Numbered from the stretch's first letter, positions 1 through 7,170 are shown. The stretch: 9,822 nucleotides of DNA from Butyrivibrio sp. (GCA_017996845.1 JAGOGF010000097.1:1-9822), one strand, 5' to 3'. Numbers and translations are program-made. The notes: generated by a model not told the origin, from the sequence alone.

Positions 1-255
1 GCATATCTTCGCTGTATGTTTGGAATACCAACCGGGACAGTGCTGACAGGAATGGAGCAGTTTATGCGTTATCTGAGGCAGTACGGTGTTCTGACTGTAT
101 TCTGTATTCTTTTTTCTACGGCATTTCCCATGTGGCTCTTCCGCAGATATGAAAAAAAAAGCGTGATGGTACCTGTTCTTTTTGCAGTGTTTGCTTTTTC
201 TGTTTATGAAATTGCATGCGGCAGCAGCAATCCGTTCCTGTATTTTCGATTTTGA
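1..255 (+). CDS. MBOAT-family membrane O-acyltransferase, C-terminal fragment
   Basis: The reading frame is open from the first base, so the gene starts upstream of the window; only about the last 84 residues are visible. The fragment opens with YLRCMFG, followed by a hydrophobic segment (about residues 28-45), a basic stretch (RRYEKK), a second hydrophobic segment, and the ending NPFLYFRF. From family knowledge, this late FG plus a terminal 'PFxYFRF' is typical of bacterial AlgI/DltB-like MBOAT proteins, polytopic enzymes that pass acyl groups across the membrane to surface polymers. The catalytic histidine region lies outside the window. The SGNH hydrolase gene starts 54 nt downstream, a partnership common in O-acetylation loci, so the two probably act together; the polymer is unknown. 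The internal ATG at 16 is not the real start, because the frame and the family alignment continue upstream. Confidence 0.8.
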   Translation, partial: AYLRCMFGIPTGTVLTGMEQFMRYLRQYGVLTVFCILFSTAFPMWLFRRYEKKSVMVPVLFAVFAFSVYEIACGSSNPFLYFRF

Positions 256-309
256 AATAAGGGGAATCTGAAAAGATGCAGATCAAACTGCGCTTGAGGT
301 TATAAATAA

Positions 310-1401
310 ATGAAGAAACAAAAAAATCCGGATAAAAAAATAAACGGGAGAATCATTACCATATGGAAGAAGTGTCCACTCCTGATTCTTACCGTAAGTA
401 TATTTACAGTGGCAGGCATATTTTGTGCCTGCAGCGCTTTCCTGCAGAAAAATGTGCGGCCGGGGCAGTATCTGAAAGAACATTTGCTGACACCATGCTG
501 GATGCAGATTATTGCAGGCGAGGATGCCGGTACGGAATCTGCAGATCAGGCGGGGAGTCCGGCATCGGAAAATTCTGCAGCAGCGGTTTATCCTGACGCT
601 GGCGGACGAAACGGAAAGGGAGATGCATCATCTTCTGAAACGGGGAGAAGTGTTTCTGATCAGGCGGATAAAGGAAGCAGCAGAACAAATGCGGCGCAGA
701 TAATCGGAGAGACTTCTTTCACCACCTATAAACCGGTAAAAGTGAAATCAAAATATTATGAAGATGCAGGCAGGATCGCACATACCACTGTTTATCCATA
801 TCAGACAGTCGGAAATGATTATTTTGCGGATGCGGTATTCATAGGCGACTCCAGAATGCTGGGACTGCATGATTATGCAGGGTGGCAGGATCATGCAGAC
901 TTTTTTTGCGACAATGGATTTTCGGTATACAAATGGGCAAAAGATGCAGAAGCGGTGAATCAGAAGAACGGAAAAACAGTCAATCTGCAAAAAGCCTTAT
1001 CTGCAAAGAAGTATGGAAAAATATATCTGATGGTCGGCATGAATGACCTCGGGTATGGTACAACGGATTTATATACTGCGAATATGCAGAAAATGCTTAC
1101 CATGCTGCGAACGGTGCAGCCGGATGCAATTATTTACCTGATGGGCAATCTGCATATGGCGGAGTCCAAAAATGACATGAACAGTGTATATAATAATGTC
1201 AGCCTCAATGCCAAAAATGTTGCGATGGCAATGCTTGCGGATGGTGTAACAACATTCTATCTGGATGCGAATCCGGAGTTCACGGATGATAAAGGTTTTC
1301 TGAAAGCAGATATGACTTTTGACGGATTTCATCTGTATGCAAAAGGGTATAAACAGTGGGCAGATTTTATTAAAAAGCATGGAATTATAAAATTGAAATA
1401 A
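310..1401 (+). CDS. Membrane-anchored SGNH/GDSL-family hydrolase (AlgJ/DltD-like partner of the MBOAT protein)
   Basis: A 363-residue protein with a basic N-terminus and one hydrophobic segment (about residues 22-45), read as an N-terminal membrane anchor with the rest outside the cell. The Cys near residues 39-41 does not form a good lipobox. Residues about 70-135 are low in complexity (Ser, Ala, Gly, Asp), likely a spacer. The SGNH blocks follow: IGDS at 178-181 (nucleophile Ser181), GMND at 243-246 (Asn245), and DGFH at 338-341 (Asp338, His341). This arrangement identifies an SGNH hydrolase/acyl-esterase fold, which includes secreted acetyltransferases and esterases of surface polysaccharides. 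With the MBOAT gene just upstream it probably moves or removes acyl groups on a wall or capsule polymer; the substrate is inferred, not seen. GAGG at 296-299 lies 10 nt before the ATG, a slightly long spacing. No terminator is seen before the next promoter. Confidence 0.85.
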   Translation: MKKQKNPDKKINGRIITIWKKCPLLILTVSIFTVAGIFCACSAFLQKNVRPGQYLKEHLLTPCWMQIIAGEDAGTESADQAGSPASENSAAAVYPDAGGRNGKGDASSSETGRSVSDQADKGSSRTNAAQIIGETSFTTYKPVKVKSKYYEDAGRIAHTTVYPYQTVGNDYFADAVFIGDSRMLGLHDYAGWQDHADFFCDNGFSVYKWAKDAEAVNQKNGKTVNLQKALSAKKYGKIYLMVGMNDLGYGTTDLYTANMQKMLTMLRTVQPDAIIYLMGNLHMAESKNDMNSVYNNVSLNAKNVAMAMLADGVTTFYLDANPEFTDDKGFLKADMTFDGFHLYAKGYKQWADFIKKHGIIKLK

Positions 1402-1413
1402 TGTACAGATGGG

Positions 1414-1442
1414 ATGACATTAAAAAAAGATTATTGTATAAT
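1414..1442 (+). promoter_or_regulatory. Sigma-A-type promoter for motAB
   Basis: ATGACA (1414-1419, 5 of 6 matches to TTGACA) and a perfect TATAAT (1437-1442) are separated by exactly 17 nt, with an A-rich spacer. Transcription would start near 1449, leaving a leader of about 43 nt before motA. No match to the sigma-28 flagellar consensus (TAAA, 15 nt, GCCGATAA) was found here, so the stator genes look driven by the housekeeping sigma factor. This is a consensus match only. Confidence 0.65.
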
Positions 1443-1491
1443 TAGGCTCGAATATGTCAGGATCTGATTTTGGACTGGAATGGAGCACAGT

Positions 1492-2307
1492 ATGGAACTT
1501 ACTACAGTAGTTGGTATTATAGTCGGATTTATCGCAGTAATCGGGGCAATGTATTTTAAAGGAATCAGTTATGGCGTATTCCGGAATCCGGCTGCAATTT
1601 TTGTTATTTTTGTCGGAACAATTGCAACAATTTTGAATTCTTATCCGGGGAAGAATCTGAAATGTCTGGGAAAACTTTTTAAGGTTATTTTTACTTCACA
1701 GGGGAGTGATAATCAGGACGTTGAAATGATCAGGGAATTCATGCGGCTTTCCTCCATCGCACGTAAAGAGGGCCTGCTTTCTCTTGAAAATGAAGTGGAA
1801 AAGCAACAGGATCCTTTTATGAAAAAGGGAATCAGAATGATCATTGACGGAATGACGGAAGACTATATAAAAGACGTTCTGACGAATGAAATCGATGCGA
1901 TGGAAGAAAGACATGAACTGAATGCCGGTATCTTTTCATCAGCAGGCGCATACGCACCGACACTTGGTGTTCTGGGTGCCGTATTCGGACTGATTGCCGC
2001 CATGTCACATATTGATGATACGGCGAGGATGGCAGAAGCAATTTCAGCAGCTTTTATTGCAACAATTCTTGGTATTTTCACAGGTTATGTGTTGTGGAAT
2101 CCTTTTGCAACCAAACTGAAAACAAAGACACAGGATGAAGTCCTGATGAAAAATATGACAGTAGAGGGAATCCTTTCAATCTATCATGGTGAATCCAGTT
2201 CTCTGATAAAAGAAAAAATGTTATCCTGGCTTTCTGAAAGCCGTCAGAGAGAAATAGAAGCATCGCTTGGTGAAGTCAAGGAAGGAACGGAAGATGGCAA
2301 GTCGTAA
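1492..2307 (+). CDS. motA: MotA flagellar stator subunit (MotA/TolQ/ExbB family)
   Basis: A 271-residue inner-membrane protein with the MotA plan: two membrane segments near the N-terminus (about 3-22 and 31-50), a large cytoplasmic loop (about 55-145), and two further segments (about 150-172 and 182-204). The loop carries Arg91 and Glu99 in an ARKEGLLSLE context, matching the charged residues (Arg90, Glu98 in E. coli) that meet the rotor protein FliG. Pro156 (AYAPTLGVLG) and Pro204 (LWNPF) match the two prolines needed for torque coupling. With MotB it forms the ion-conducting stator. The start at 1492 is preferred because GGAG (1482-1485) lies 6 nt upstream and the resulting start, MELTTVVGIIVG, matches family N-termini. 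An in-frame ATG at 1480 would add four residues. No other flagellar gene is visible. The ion used (H+ or Na+) is not resolved. Confidence 0.93.
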   Translation: MELTTVVGIIVGFIAVIGAMYFKGISYGVFRNPAAIFVIFVGTIATILNSYPGKNLKCLGKLFKVIFTSQGSDNQDVEMIREFMRLSSIARKEGLLSLENEVEKQQDPFMKKGIRMIIDGMTEDYIKDVLTNEIDAMEERHELNAGIFSSAGAYAPTLGVLGAVFGLIAAMSHIDDTARMAEAISAAFIATILGIFTGYVLWNPFATKLKTKTQDEVLMKNMTVEGILSIYHGESSSLIKEKMLSWLSESRQREIEASLGEVKEGTEDGKS

Positions 2308-3106
2308 AAAAAAGAAGCATTCAGAAGGTGCAGGTGAAGCCTGGCTGCTTCCCTATTCTGATTTGATGACGCTTTTGCTTGCGGTGTTCATTGTGCTGTT
2401 TGCGGTAAGTAAGGTTGATCAGGTAAAAGCAACAGAAATGTCGAAATCCTTTCAGAAAACAATGATGGTGCAGGGTGGAAGCGGTGTATTACCGGGAGAG
2501 GGAACTTCGTTAAACCCCATGCCGCAGACACAGCAGGGAAATGGTGTGCTGCCTTATAATGTCGGTGAGTCAGGTACTGATAATGCGACCGATACCACGA
2601 CAGGTACAGGCGGAACAGGAACGGCAAATGATCAACAGCTGAAGCAGCTGCAGGAAAGGATCAATCAGGAGATTGCAGATGACAAGGAGAGTGATTCGGT
2701 AACAACGGCAGTGGATAGCAGAGGAGTGGTTGTTACTTTTAATAATGTCCTTCTTTTTGATTCCGGGAAAGCTGATATCAAGACTGATAATACAGCTTTT
2801 TTGCTGAAAGTTGCCAAATTGATTAATAGCGTGGATAATTATGTCCGTGTGGAAGGAAATACGGATAATGTACCGATTCAGAATTCGATTTATCCTTCCA
2901 ACTGGGAACTTTCTACCGCAAGAGCAACTTCTGTGGTCAGATTTATGGTTGATAAGGGAAACGTAGCACCGGAACGTCTCAGCGCAGTGGGATATGGAGA
3001 GTACAGACCAGTTGCGGATAATAAAACAGAAATTGGCAGGAATAAGAACAGAAGAATTGAGATTGTAATTCTAAATGAACAGTACAGCAAGCTGGAACAG
3101 AAATAG
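2294..3106 (+). CDS. motB: MotB flagellar stator subunit with OmpA-like peptidoglycan-binding domain
   Basis: A 270-residue protein that anchors the stator to the wall. A lysine-rich N-tail (MASRKKKKHS) precedes one membrane segment (about 18-40) containing PYSDLMTLL; Asp23 is the ion-binding residue equivalent to E. coli Asp32. Residues about 40-56 occupy the plug position. A Thr/Gly-rich linker (about 94-111) leads to an OmpA-C domain (about 144-260) with GNTDN at 188-192, PSNWELSTARA at 201-211, and GRNKNRRIEI near the end. The usual His of GHTDN is Asn here. The start at 2294 has AAGGAA (2282-2287) 6 nt upstream, and the gene overlaps the end of motA by 14 nt, which indicates translational coupling. 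An ATG at 2267 would add nine residues (MVKSRKERK) with no better ribosome site. A hairpin terminator follows 18 nt after the stop. Confidence 0.94.
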   Translation: MASRKKKKHSEGAGEAWLLPYSDLMTLLLAVFIVLFAVSKVDQVKATEMSKSFQKTMMVQGGSGVLPGEGTSLNPMPQTQQGNGVLPYNVGESGTDNATDTTTGTGGTGTANDQQLKQLQERINQEIADDKESDSVTTAVDSRGVVVTFNNVLLFDSGKADIKTDNTAFLLKVAKLINSVDNYVRVEGNTDNVPIQNSIYPSNWELSTARATSVVRFMVDKGNVAPERLSAVGYGEYRPVADNKTEIGRNKNRRIEIVILNEQYSKLEQK

Positions 3107-3124
3107 TATTGCAGGATGAACAGG

Positions 3125-3161
3125 AAAATTCTCTCTATGCCGTGAATAGAGAGAATTTTTT
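3125..3161 (+). terminator. Intrinsic terminator after motAB, ending at the DUF1275 start codon
   Basis: A perfect 14-bp stem: AAAATTCTCTCTAT (3125-3138) pairs with ATAGAGAGAATTTT (3146-3159) around a 7-nt loop (3139-3145). The 3' arm runs into a six-T tract (3156-3161). This is the form of an intrinsic terminator, though the stem is AT-rich. The next ATG begins at 3162, directly after the T tract, so the 3' arm also contains the only purine-rich sequence (AGAGAGAA, 3148-3155) able to serve as a ribosome-binding site for that ATG. Confidence 0.75.
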
Positions 3162-3881
3162 ATGAAAGGATATGAAACAGCAAAAATGGTTGAATTAATA
3201 GGGAAAAATGCTGCACACAAATTTCCTGAAAAACAGATGTCAGAAGCATTCATTAATAGTATATTTCTGGCATTGTCGGGTGGGTTTCAGGATGCTTACA
3301 CATATTTTACCCGGAATGCAGTTTTTTCAAATGCACAGACAGGAAATGTCGTTTTAATGAGTCAGCATTTTATGATGGGGGAATGGATAGCGGGAATGCG
3401 ATACCTGCTGCCGATACTGGCTTTTGCAGCAGGTGTGTTTGTAGCTGAAACAGTTCAGGGAAAGTATAAGTTTGCACAAAAGCTGCATTGGAGGCAGGGA
3501 ATTCTCCTTGCCGAAATTTTGATTTTGCTCATCGTTGGTTTTATTCCGGGGGCGTGGAATACGGCAGCAACTGTTCTGGTCTCATTTTCCTGTGCGATGC
3601 AGGTACAGAGTTTCCGCAAGGTAAAAGGCTATTCCTATGCAAGTACAATGTGCATTGGAAATCTCAGAAGCGGAACAGCGGCACTTTCATTATATGTAAG
3701 AGAGCATGAGCCTGATCAGTTCAGGCAGGCATTGTATTATTTTGGAGTAATCCTGTTTTTTGCAATCGGAGCCGGAATTGGTGGTATACTTTCAGATGTA
3801 TGGGGATTTCATGCAATCTGGGTTTCAAGCGGATTCCTTGCAGTAAGTTTTTTACTGATGTTTCTGGAAAAAGTAAAATAA
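3162..3881 (+). CDS. DUF1275 (YoaK-family) integral membrane protein
   Basis: A 239-residue polytopic protein with about six hydrophobic segments. The family signature is clear: GGFQDAYTY (about residues 40-48) followed by FSNAQTGNVVLM (about 54-65), and a later CIGNLRSGTAAL block (about 163-174), the second half-motif of this family. DUF1275 members are widespread bacterial membrane proteins, often called YoaK in Bacillus; their transport or signalling role is not established, and none is assigned here. The start is uncertain. ATG 3162 directly follows the upstream terminator and has only a weak purine site inside the hairpin. In-frame ATGs at 3186 and 3237 would give shorter proteins; the one at 3237 (MSEAFINSIFLAL) starts nearer the usual family start but has no visible Shine-Dalgarno sequence. 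No separate promoter was identified. The radical SAM gene follows 46 nt later, with no terminator between them. Confidence 0.85.
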   Translation: MKGYETAKMVELIGKNAAHKFPEKQMSEAFINSIFLALSGGFQDAYTYFTRNAVFSNAQTGNVVLMSQHFMMGEWIAGMRYLLPILAFAAGVFVAETVQGKYKFAQKLHWRQGILLAEILILLIVGFIPGAWNTAATVLVSFSCAMQVQSFRKVKGYSYASTMCIGNLRSGTAALSLYVREHEPDQFRQALYYFGVILFFAIGAGIGGILSDVWGFHAIWVSSGFLAVSFLLMFLEKVK

Positions 3882-3927
3882 ACCGGAAGTGTCAAAACTG
3901 GAATGCGAAAATAGAAAAGGTGGTTTT

Positions 3928-5352
3928 GTGAATCAATTTGAACATGTAATCAAAACGGTATATGAAGGTTCTATTGCACAGGAAATGGAAATCGAACCGG
4001 GAGATGTACTACTGTCTATAAATGGAGAAGAAGTAGAGGATATTTTTGACTACAGATATCTGATCAAAGATGAGAATATAGATGTTCTGATCCGCAAACC
4101 TTCGGGTGAAGAGTGGGAACTGGAAATTGAGAAGGAATATGAGGATGATCTGGGGGTTGAATTTGATAATGCTCTGATGAGTGATTACCGCTCCTGCAGT
4201 AATAAATGTATTTTCTGTTTTATTGATCAGATGCCGCCGGGAATGCGTGAAACGCTGTATTTCAAGGATGATGACTCCAGACTCTCTTTCTTACAGGGAA
4301 ATTATATTACGCTTACCAATATGGATGACAGAGCAGTTGATAGAATTATTAAAATGCAGCTGGCTCCGATTAATATATCGGTACAGACAACGAATCCACA
4401 GCTTCGCTGCGAAATGCTGAACAATCGTTTTGCGGGAGAAAAATTGCAGTATCTGAAGAAACTGTATGACGGACATGTGGAAATGAACGGACAGATTGTC
4501 TGTGTGAAAAACGTAAATGACGGAAAAGAATTGGAAAGTACAATTCAGGATCTGAAACAATATCTCCCTTTTATGCGCAGTGTATCAGTTGTTCCTGCAG
4601 GTATTACAAAATTCAGGGAAGGTCTTTTCCCGATCGAACTGTTTACCCAGGAAGAAGCGGGTGCAGTAATTGATCTGGTTGAAAGTTATCAGAAGGAATG
4701 TTATGAAGCATATGGGCTTCATTTTGTTCATGCAAGTGATGAATGGTATATTATGGCAGGCAGGGATTTTCCGGAAGAAGACAGATATGACGGCTATATT
4801 CAGTTGGAAAATGGAGTCGGAATGATGCGCCTTTTCATAACTGAATTTGAAGAAACACTGAAACAGGTAATAGAGAGTGAAGACTATGCACAAAAGGCTC
4901 AGGACTACAGCAGAACGCTGACGCTTGCAAGCGGTAAGCTGGCATATCCTGTGATTCGTGAATCGGCAGAGAAAATAATGCATGCATTTCCGAAAATCAG
5001 GATTCATACCTATGCGATCAGGAATGACTTTTTTGGAGAAACCATAACAGTTTCAGGACTTGTAACAGGTCAGGATCTTGTGAAACAGATCAGAGAACAT
5101 AAAGCAGACGGGGAAGAACTGGGTGATGTTCTGCAGATTCCTTCGAATATGCTGCGAACGGGGGAGCAGGTTTTTCTGGATGATATGACTGTTCAGGAAG
5201 TCGAACAGGAATTGCAGATGAAGATTATTCCGCAGGAAGAAGGCGGAGAAGCTTTTGTCAGAGCAATTCTTGATCCCAATTATGGGATGGAACGTGATAA
5301 CAGTAATTTTGTATATATCAGGGCATTTGATCGAAATAATGATAAAAAATAG
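3928..5352 (+). CDS. PDZ-like/radical SAM/DUF512 protein of unknown function
   Basis: A 474-residue protein with three parts. An N-terminal PDZ-like domain (about 4-65) includes EPGDVLLSINGEEV. A radical SAM-type cysteine motif, Cys90-x3-Cys94-x2-Cys97 in RSCSNKCIFCFIDQMPPGMR, would bind a 4Fe-4S cluster. A C-terminal half (about 250-470) corresponds to DUF512. This architecture is conserved in Clostridia and Cyanobacteria as a putative radical SAM enzyme; no reaction is established and none is proposed. The start is GTG 3928: AGGTGG (3918-3923) lies 4 nt before it and the N-terminus MNQFEHVIKTVYEGSIA then fits the family. An in-frame GTG at 3889 would add 13 unmatched residues and has GGAA almost touching the codon. 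The protein is probably cytoplasmic, having no signal or membrane segment. It likely shares a transcript with the DUF1275 gene. No good terminator is seen after the stop. Confidence 0.88.
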   Translation: MNQFEHVIKTVYEGSIAQEMEIEPGDVLLSINGEEVEDIFDYRYLIKDENIDVLIRKPSGEEWELEIEKEYEDDLGVEFDNALMSDYRSCSNKCIFCFIDQMPPGMRETLYFKDDDSRLSFLQGNYITLTNMDDRAVDRIIKMQLAPINISVQTTNPQLRCEMLNNRFAGEKLQYLKKLYDGHVEMNGQIVCVKNVNDGKELESTIQDLKQYLPFMRSVSVVPAGITKFREGLFPIELFTQEEAGAVIDLVESYQKECYEAYGLHFVHASDEWYIMAGRDFPEEDRYDGYIQLENGVGMMRLFITEFEETLKQVIESEDYAQKAQDYSRTLTLASGKLAYPVIRESAEKIMHAFPKIRIHTYAIRNDFFGETITVSGLVTGQDLVKQIREHKADGEELGDVLQIPSNMLRTGEQVFLDDMTVQEVEQELQMKIIPQEEGGEAFVRAILDPNYGMERDNSNFVYIRAFDRNNDKK

Positions 5353-5389
5353 CAAATTAACGGGAAAAATCCATACGATAATCGGTTTT

Positions 5390-5423
5390 TTGTCAACAAA
5401 TGCGGTTGTATTTTATAAAATAC
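5390..5423 (+). promoter_or_regulatory. Candidate promoter overlapped by a 16-bp palindrome, upstream of the L,D-transpeptidase gene
   Basis: TTGTCA (5390-5395) and TATAAA (5414-5419) are each 5 of 6 matches to the sigma-A consensus, with an 18-nt spacer. The -10 element lies inside a perfect 16-bp palindrome, GTATTTTATAAAATAC (5408-5423). A palindrome across a -10 element is a common operator position for a dimeric repressor, but AT-rich palindromes also arise by chance. Transcription from here would give a leader of roughly 100 nt before the ATG at 5529. Confidence 0.45.
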
Positions 5424-5438
5424 ATAGTAAGATAGATG

Positions 5439-5520
5439 CTGTCCCTGATTAATGCGAAAATATCTGATAGATGAATGTGATGATAGCGGAACGAATATTT
5501 AAAGGGGACGGGGGACAGTG
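5439..5520 (+). repeat. G-rich repeat-like leader with complementary CTGTCCC and GGGACAG arms
   Basis: AAAGGGGACGGGGGACAG (5501-5518) stands out as an unusually G-rich block in an AT-rich intergenic region. Its end, GGGACAG (5512-5518), is the reverse complement of CTGTCCC (5439-5445); with two G-U pairs the stem extends to 9 bp, enclosing 66 nt. The block contains the only G-rich sequence before the transpeptidase ATG, but it ends 10 nt away, a poor ribosome-site distance. It may be a REP-like dispersed repeat or a leader fold; neither can be decided from one copy. Confidence 0.35.
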
Positions 5521-5528
5521 TTGTTGGT

Positions 5529-7094
5529 ATGAATAAAAAAATTCTGATTGCAGGAACTGTTGTTGTAACGGTTTCTGTTGTAGTATATCTTGCTTTATCC
5601 TTTTTTTTCATGAATCATTTTCAGTTTCATACAATGCTTAATGATAATAATGTTTCATTTAAAACGGCAGAAGAAATCGAGCGTGAACTTGGTACAAAGG
5701 CAGCAGATTATCAAATTACAATCATAGGGAGAAATAATTTGCAGGATACCATTTCTGCGGGGGATATATCACTTCAACCTGTTTTTGATGGCAGTATTGC
5801 CCGGGTTCTGCATGAAAGAAATGCTTTTGCATGGCCGCTCAGCCTTTTTGTAAACAAAAAATATACCTGTGATTCTGTGGCAAAGTATTCAGAAGAAGAA
5901 TTAAAGAATCAGATCAACGGATTATGCTTCTTGGATCAGAAAAATGTGCAGCAGCCGGTAAATGCTTCCTATTCCTATGCAAACGGGAGTTACCAGATCA
6001 TACCGGAACAGGAAGGCTCTTCACTGGATCGAAACCTTGTCATACAGGTACTGCAAAACAGAATCGGTGCGATGGAAGAGAAAGTTTCGCTGGATGAAGC
6101 GGGGTGTTATCAGGAACCTGCTGTCAAAGCCGATAATCCGGCATTAAAAACCACAGTGGATAATCTGAATCAGTTTGTGGGAGCATCGCTTGTATTTTCA
6201 TTTGGAGATAAGAAGGAAGTTCTGGATGGAGACACCATAAAAGACTGGCTGTCCGTAAAGGGAACAGCTGTCAGTTTGAATGAGAATGCTGTCAAATCAT
6301 ATGTCAGAACACTTGCACAGAGATATGATACTTTTGGTAAAAAGCGCAGTTTTCATACAACCGGTGGACAGGACATCACTGTGCAGGGAGGAAATTATGG
6401 CTGGTGGATGGACAGACCCGCTACCATAAAAGCGGTTACGGATGCGATCAAATCAAAGAAAAGAGGAGAAATGTCTCCAGTATATTTTGCCACAGCTGCT
6501 ACCTATGGCGAAAATGATTATGGAAATAGTTATGTAGAAATCAACCTGGATGCACAGCATGTATATGTATATCGGGAAGGTAAGATGATATCGGATACAG
6601 ATTGTGTTTCAGGAAAAGCGATAGCCGGGCACGGGACACCGGACGGAACTTATGCAATTACCTACAAAGAAAGAGATGCAACACTGGTAGGAGAAAATTA
6701 CAGTTCACCGGTTGATTTCTGGATGCCATTTAATGGGAACATCGGTTTACATGATGCATCATGGAGAAGTAAATTTGGTGGAGATTTGTATATAAATGGA
6801 GGGTCTCATGGATGCGTGAATCTGCCACCCAAAAAAGCAAAGCAAATCTTTTCTGCAGTTCAGAAAGGAGAAGCGGTTATTGTATATGGCGGAATGACGC
6901 AGGGCCAGGCAAAGGCATATAATGTAAAAAATCATAAAAATGTACCGAATAGTAATCCTGCAAATGCAGCAGGAACATCCGCATCTGTTTTGAATGCTGC
7001 AGGAGTACCACTGCCTCAAAATGCACCCGGTACAGGAGCATCCGCGGAAAATGCAGCTACGTCAGCTACAACAGCCGCGGCTGGGACAGAATAA
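5529..7094 (+). CDS. Membrane-anchored L,D-transpeptidase (PG_binding_4 + YkuD)
   Basis: A 521-residue protein with a short basic N-tail and one hydrophobic segment (about 5-28), giving a type II membrane topology with the bulk outside. Residues about 60-320 match the PG_binding_4-type region often found before the catalytic domain. The YkuD domain (about 335-455) contains the hallmark His408 in GLHDASW and SHGCVN at 426-431, with nucleophile Cys429. Such enzymes form 3-3 cross-links between meso-diaminopimelate residues of peptidoglycan or attach proteins to it, and resist most beta-lactams. After the domain comes a tail (about 472-521) rich in Ala, Thr, Ser and Asn, probably flexible. ATG 5529 is the only reasonable start: an in-frame stop lies at 5484 with no start codon between. 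The ribosome site is weak. The gene appears to be its own unit, with a promoter upstream and a hairpin terminator after the stop. Confidence 0.93.
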   Translation: MNKKILIAGTVVVTVSVVVYLALSFFFMNHFQFHTMLNDNNVSFKTAEEIERELGTKAADYQITIIGRNNLQDTISAGDISLQPVFDGSIARVLHERNAFAWPLSLFVNKKYTCDSVAKYSEEELKNQINGLCFLDQKNVQQPVNASYSYANGSYQIIPEQEGSSLDRNLVIQVLQNRIGAMEEKVSLDEAGCYQEPAVKADNPALKTTVDNLNQFVGASLVFSFGDKKEVLDGDTIKDWLSVKGTAVSLNENAVKSYVRTLAQRYDTFGKKRSFHTTGGQDITVQGGNYGWWMDRPATIKAVTDAIKSKKRGEMSPVYFATAATYGENDYGNSYVEINLDAQHVYVYREGKMISDTDCVSGKAIAGHGTPDGTYAITYKERDATLVGENYSSPVDFWMPFNGNIGLHDASWRSKFGGDLYINGGSHGCVNLPPKKAKQIFSAVQKGEAVIVYGGMTQGQAKAYNVKNHKNVPNSNPANAAGTSASVLNAAGVPLPQNAPGTGASAENAATSATTAAAGTE

Positions 7095-7130
7095 AATATA
7101 TTAGAACTAGATTACAAAAATAGAATACAT

Positions 7131-7170
7131 AAAAATACAGCCTCTGATTGAATCAGAAGCTGTATTTTTT
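7131..7170 (+). terminator. Intrinsic terminator after the L,D-transpeptidase gene
   Basis: AAAAATACAGC (7131-7141) and TCTGAT (7143-7148) pair with ATCAGA (7152-7157) and GCTGTATTTTT (from 7159), with a single C-A mismatch and a 3-nt loop. The 3' arm ends in a run of six T (7165-7170). Position 36 nt after the stop codon and the T tract support termination. Confidence 0.85.

Noticed and set aside
276..305. Nine-codon ORF between the MBOAT and SGNH genes, with AAGGGGA upstream
   Set aside because: It is too short, shows no meaningful composition, and its spacing to the purine stretch (10 nt) is long. Probably chance.
1480..1491. Upstream in-frame ATG for motA
   Set aside because: The GGAG ribosome site lies between this ATG and the one at 1492, and the family N-terminus fits 1492. 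It stays possible, since it adds only four residues.
3889..3927. GTG start for the radical SAM gene
   Set aside because: The extra 13 residues do not fit the family, and GGAA is almost adjacent to the codon. The GTG at 3928 has AGGTGG at workable spacing.
4585..5007. Minus-strand ORF of 140 codons inside the radical SAM gene
   Set aside because: It is antisense to a clear family member and its translation is rich in Phe, Cys, Ile and Leu, as expected from the complement of purine-rich codons.
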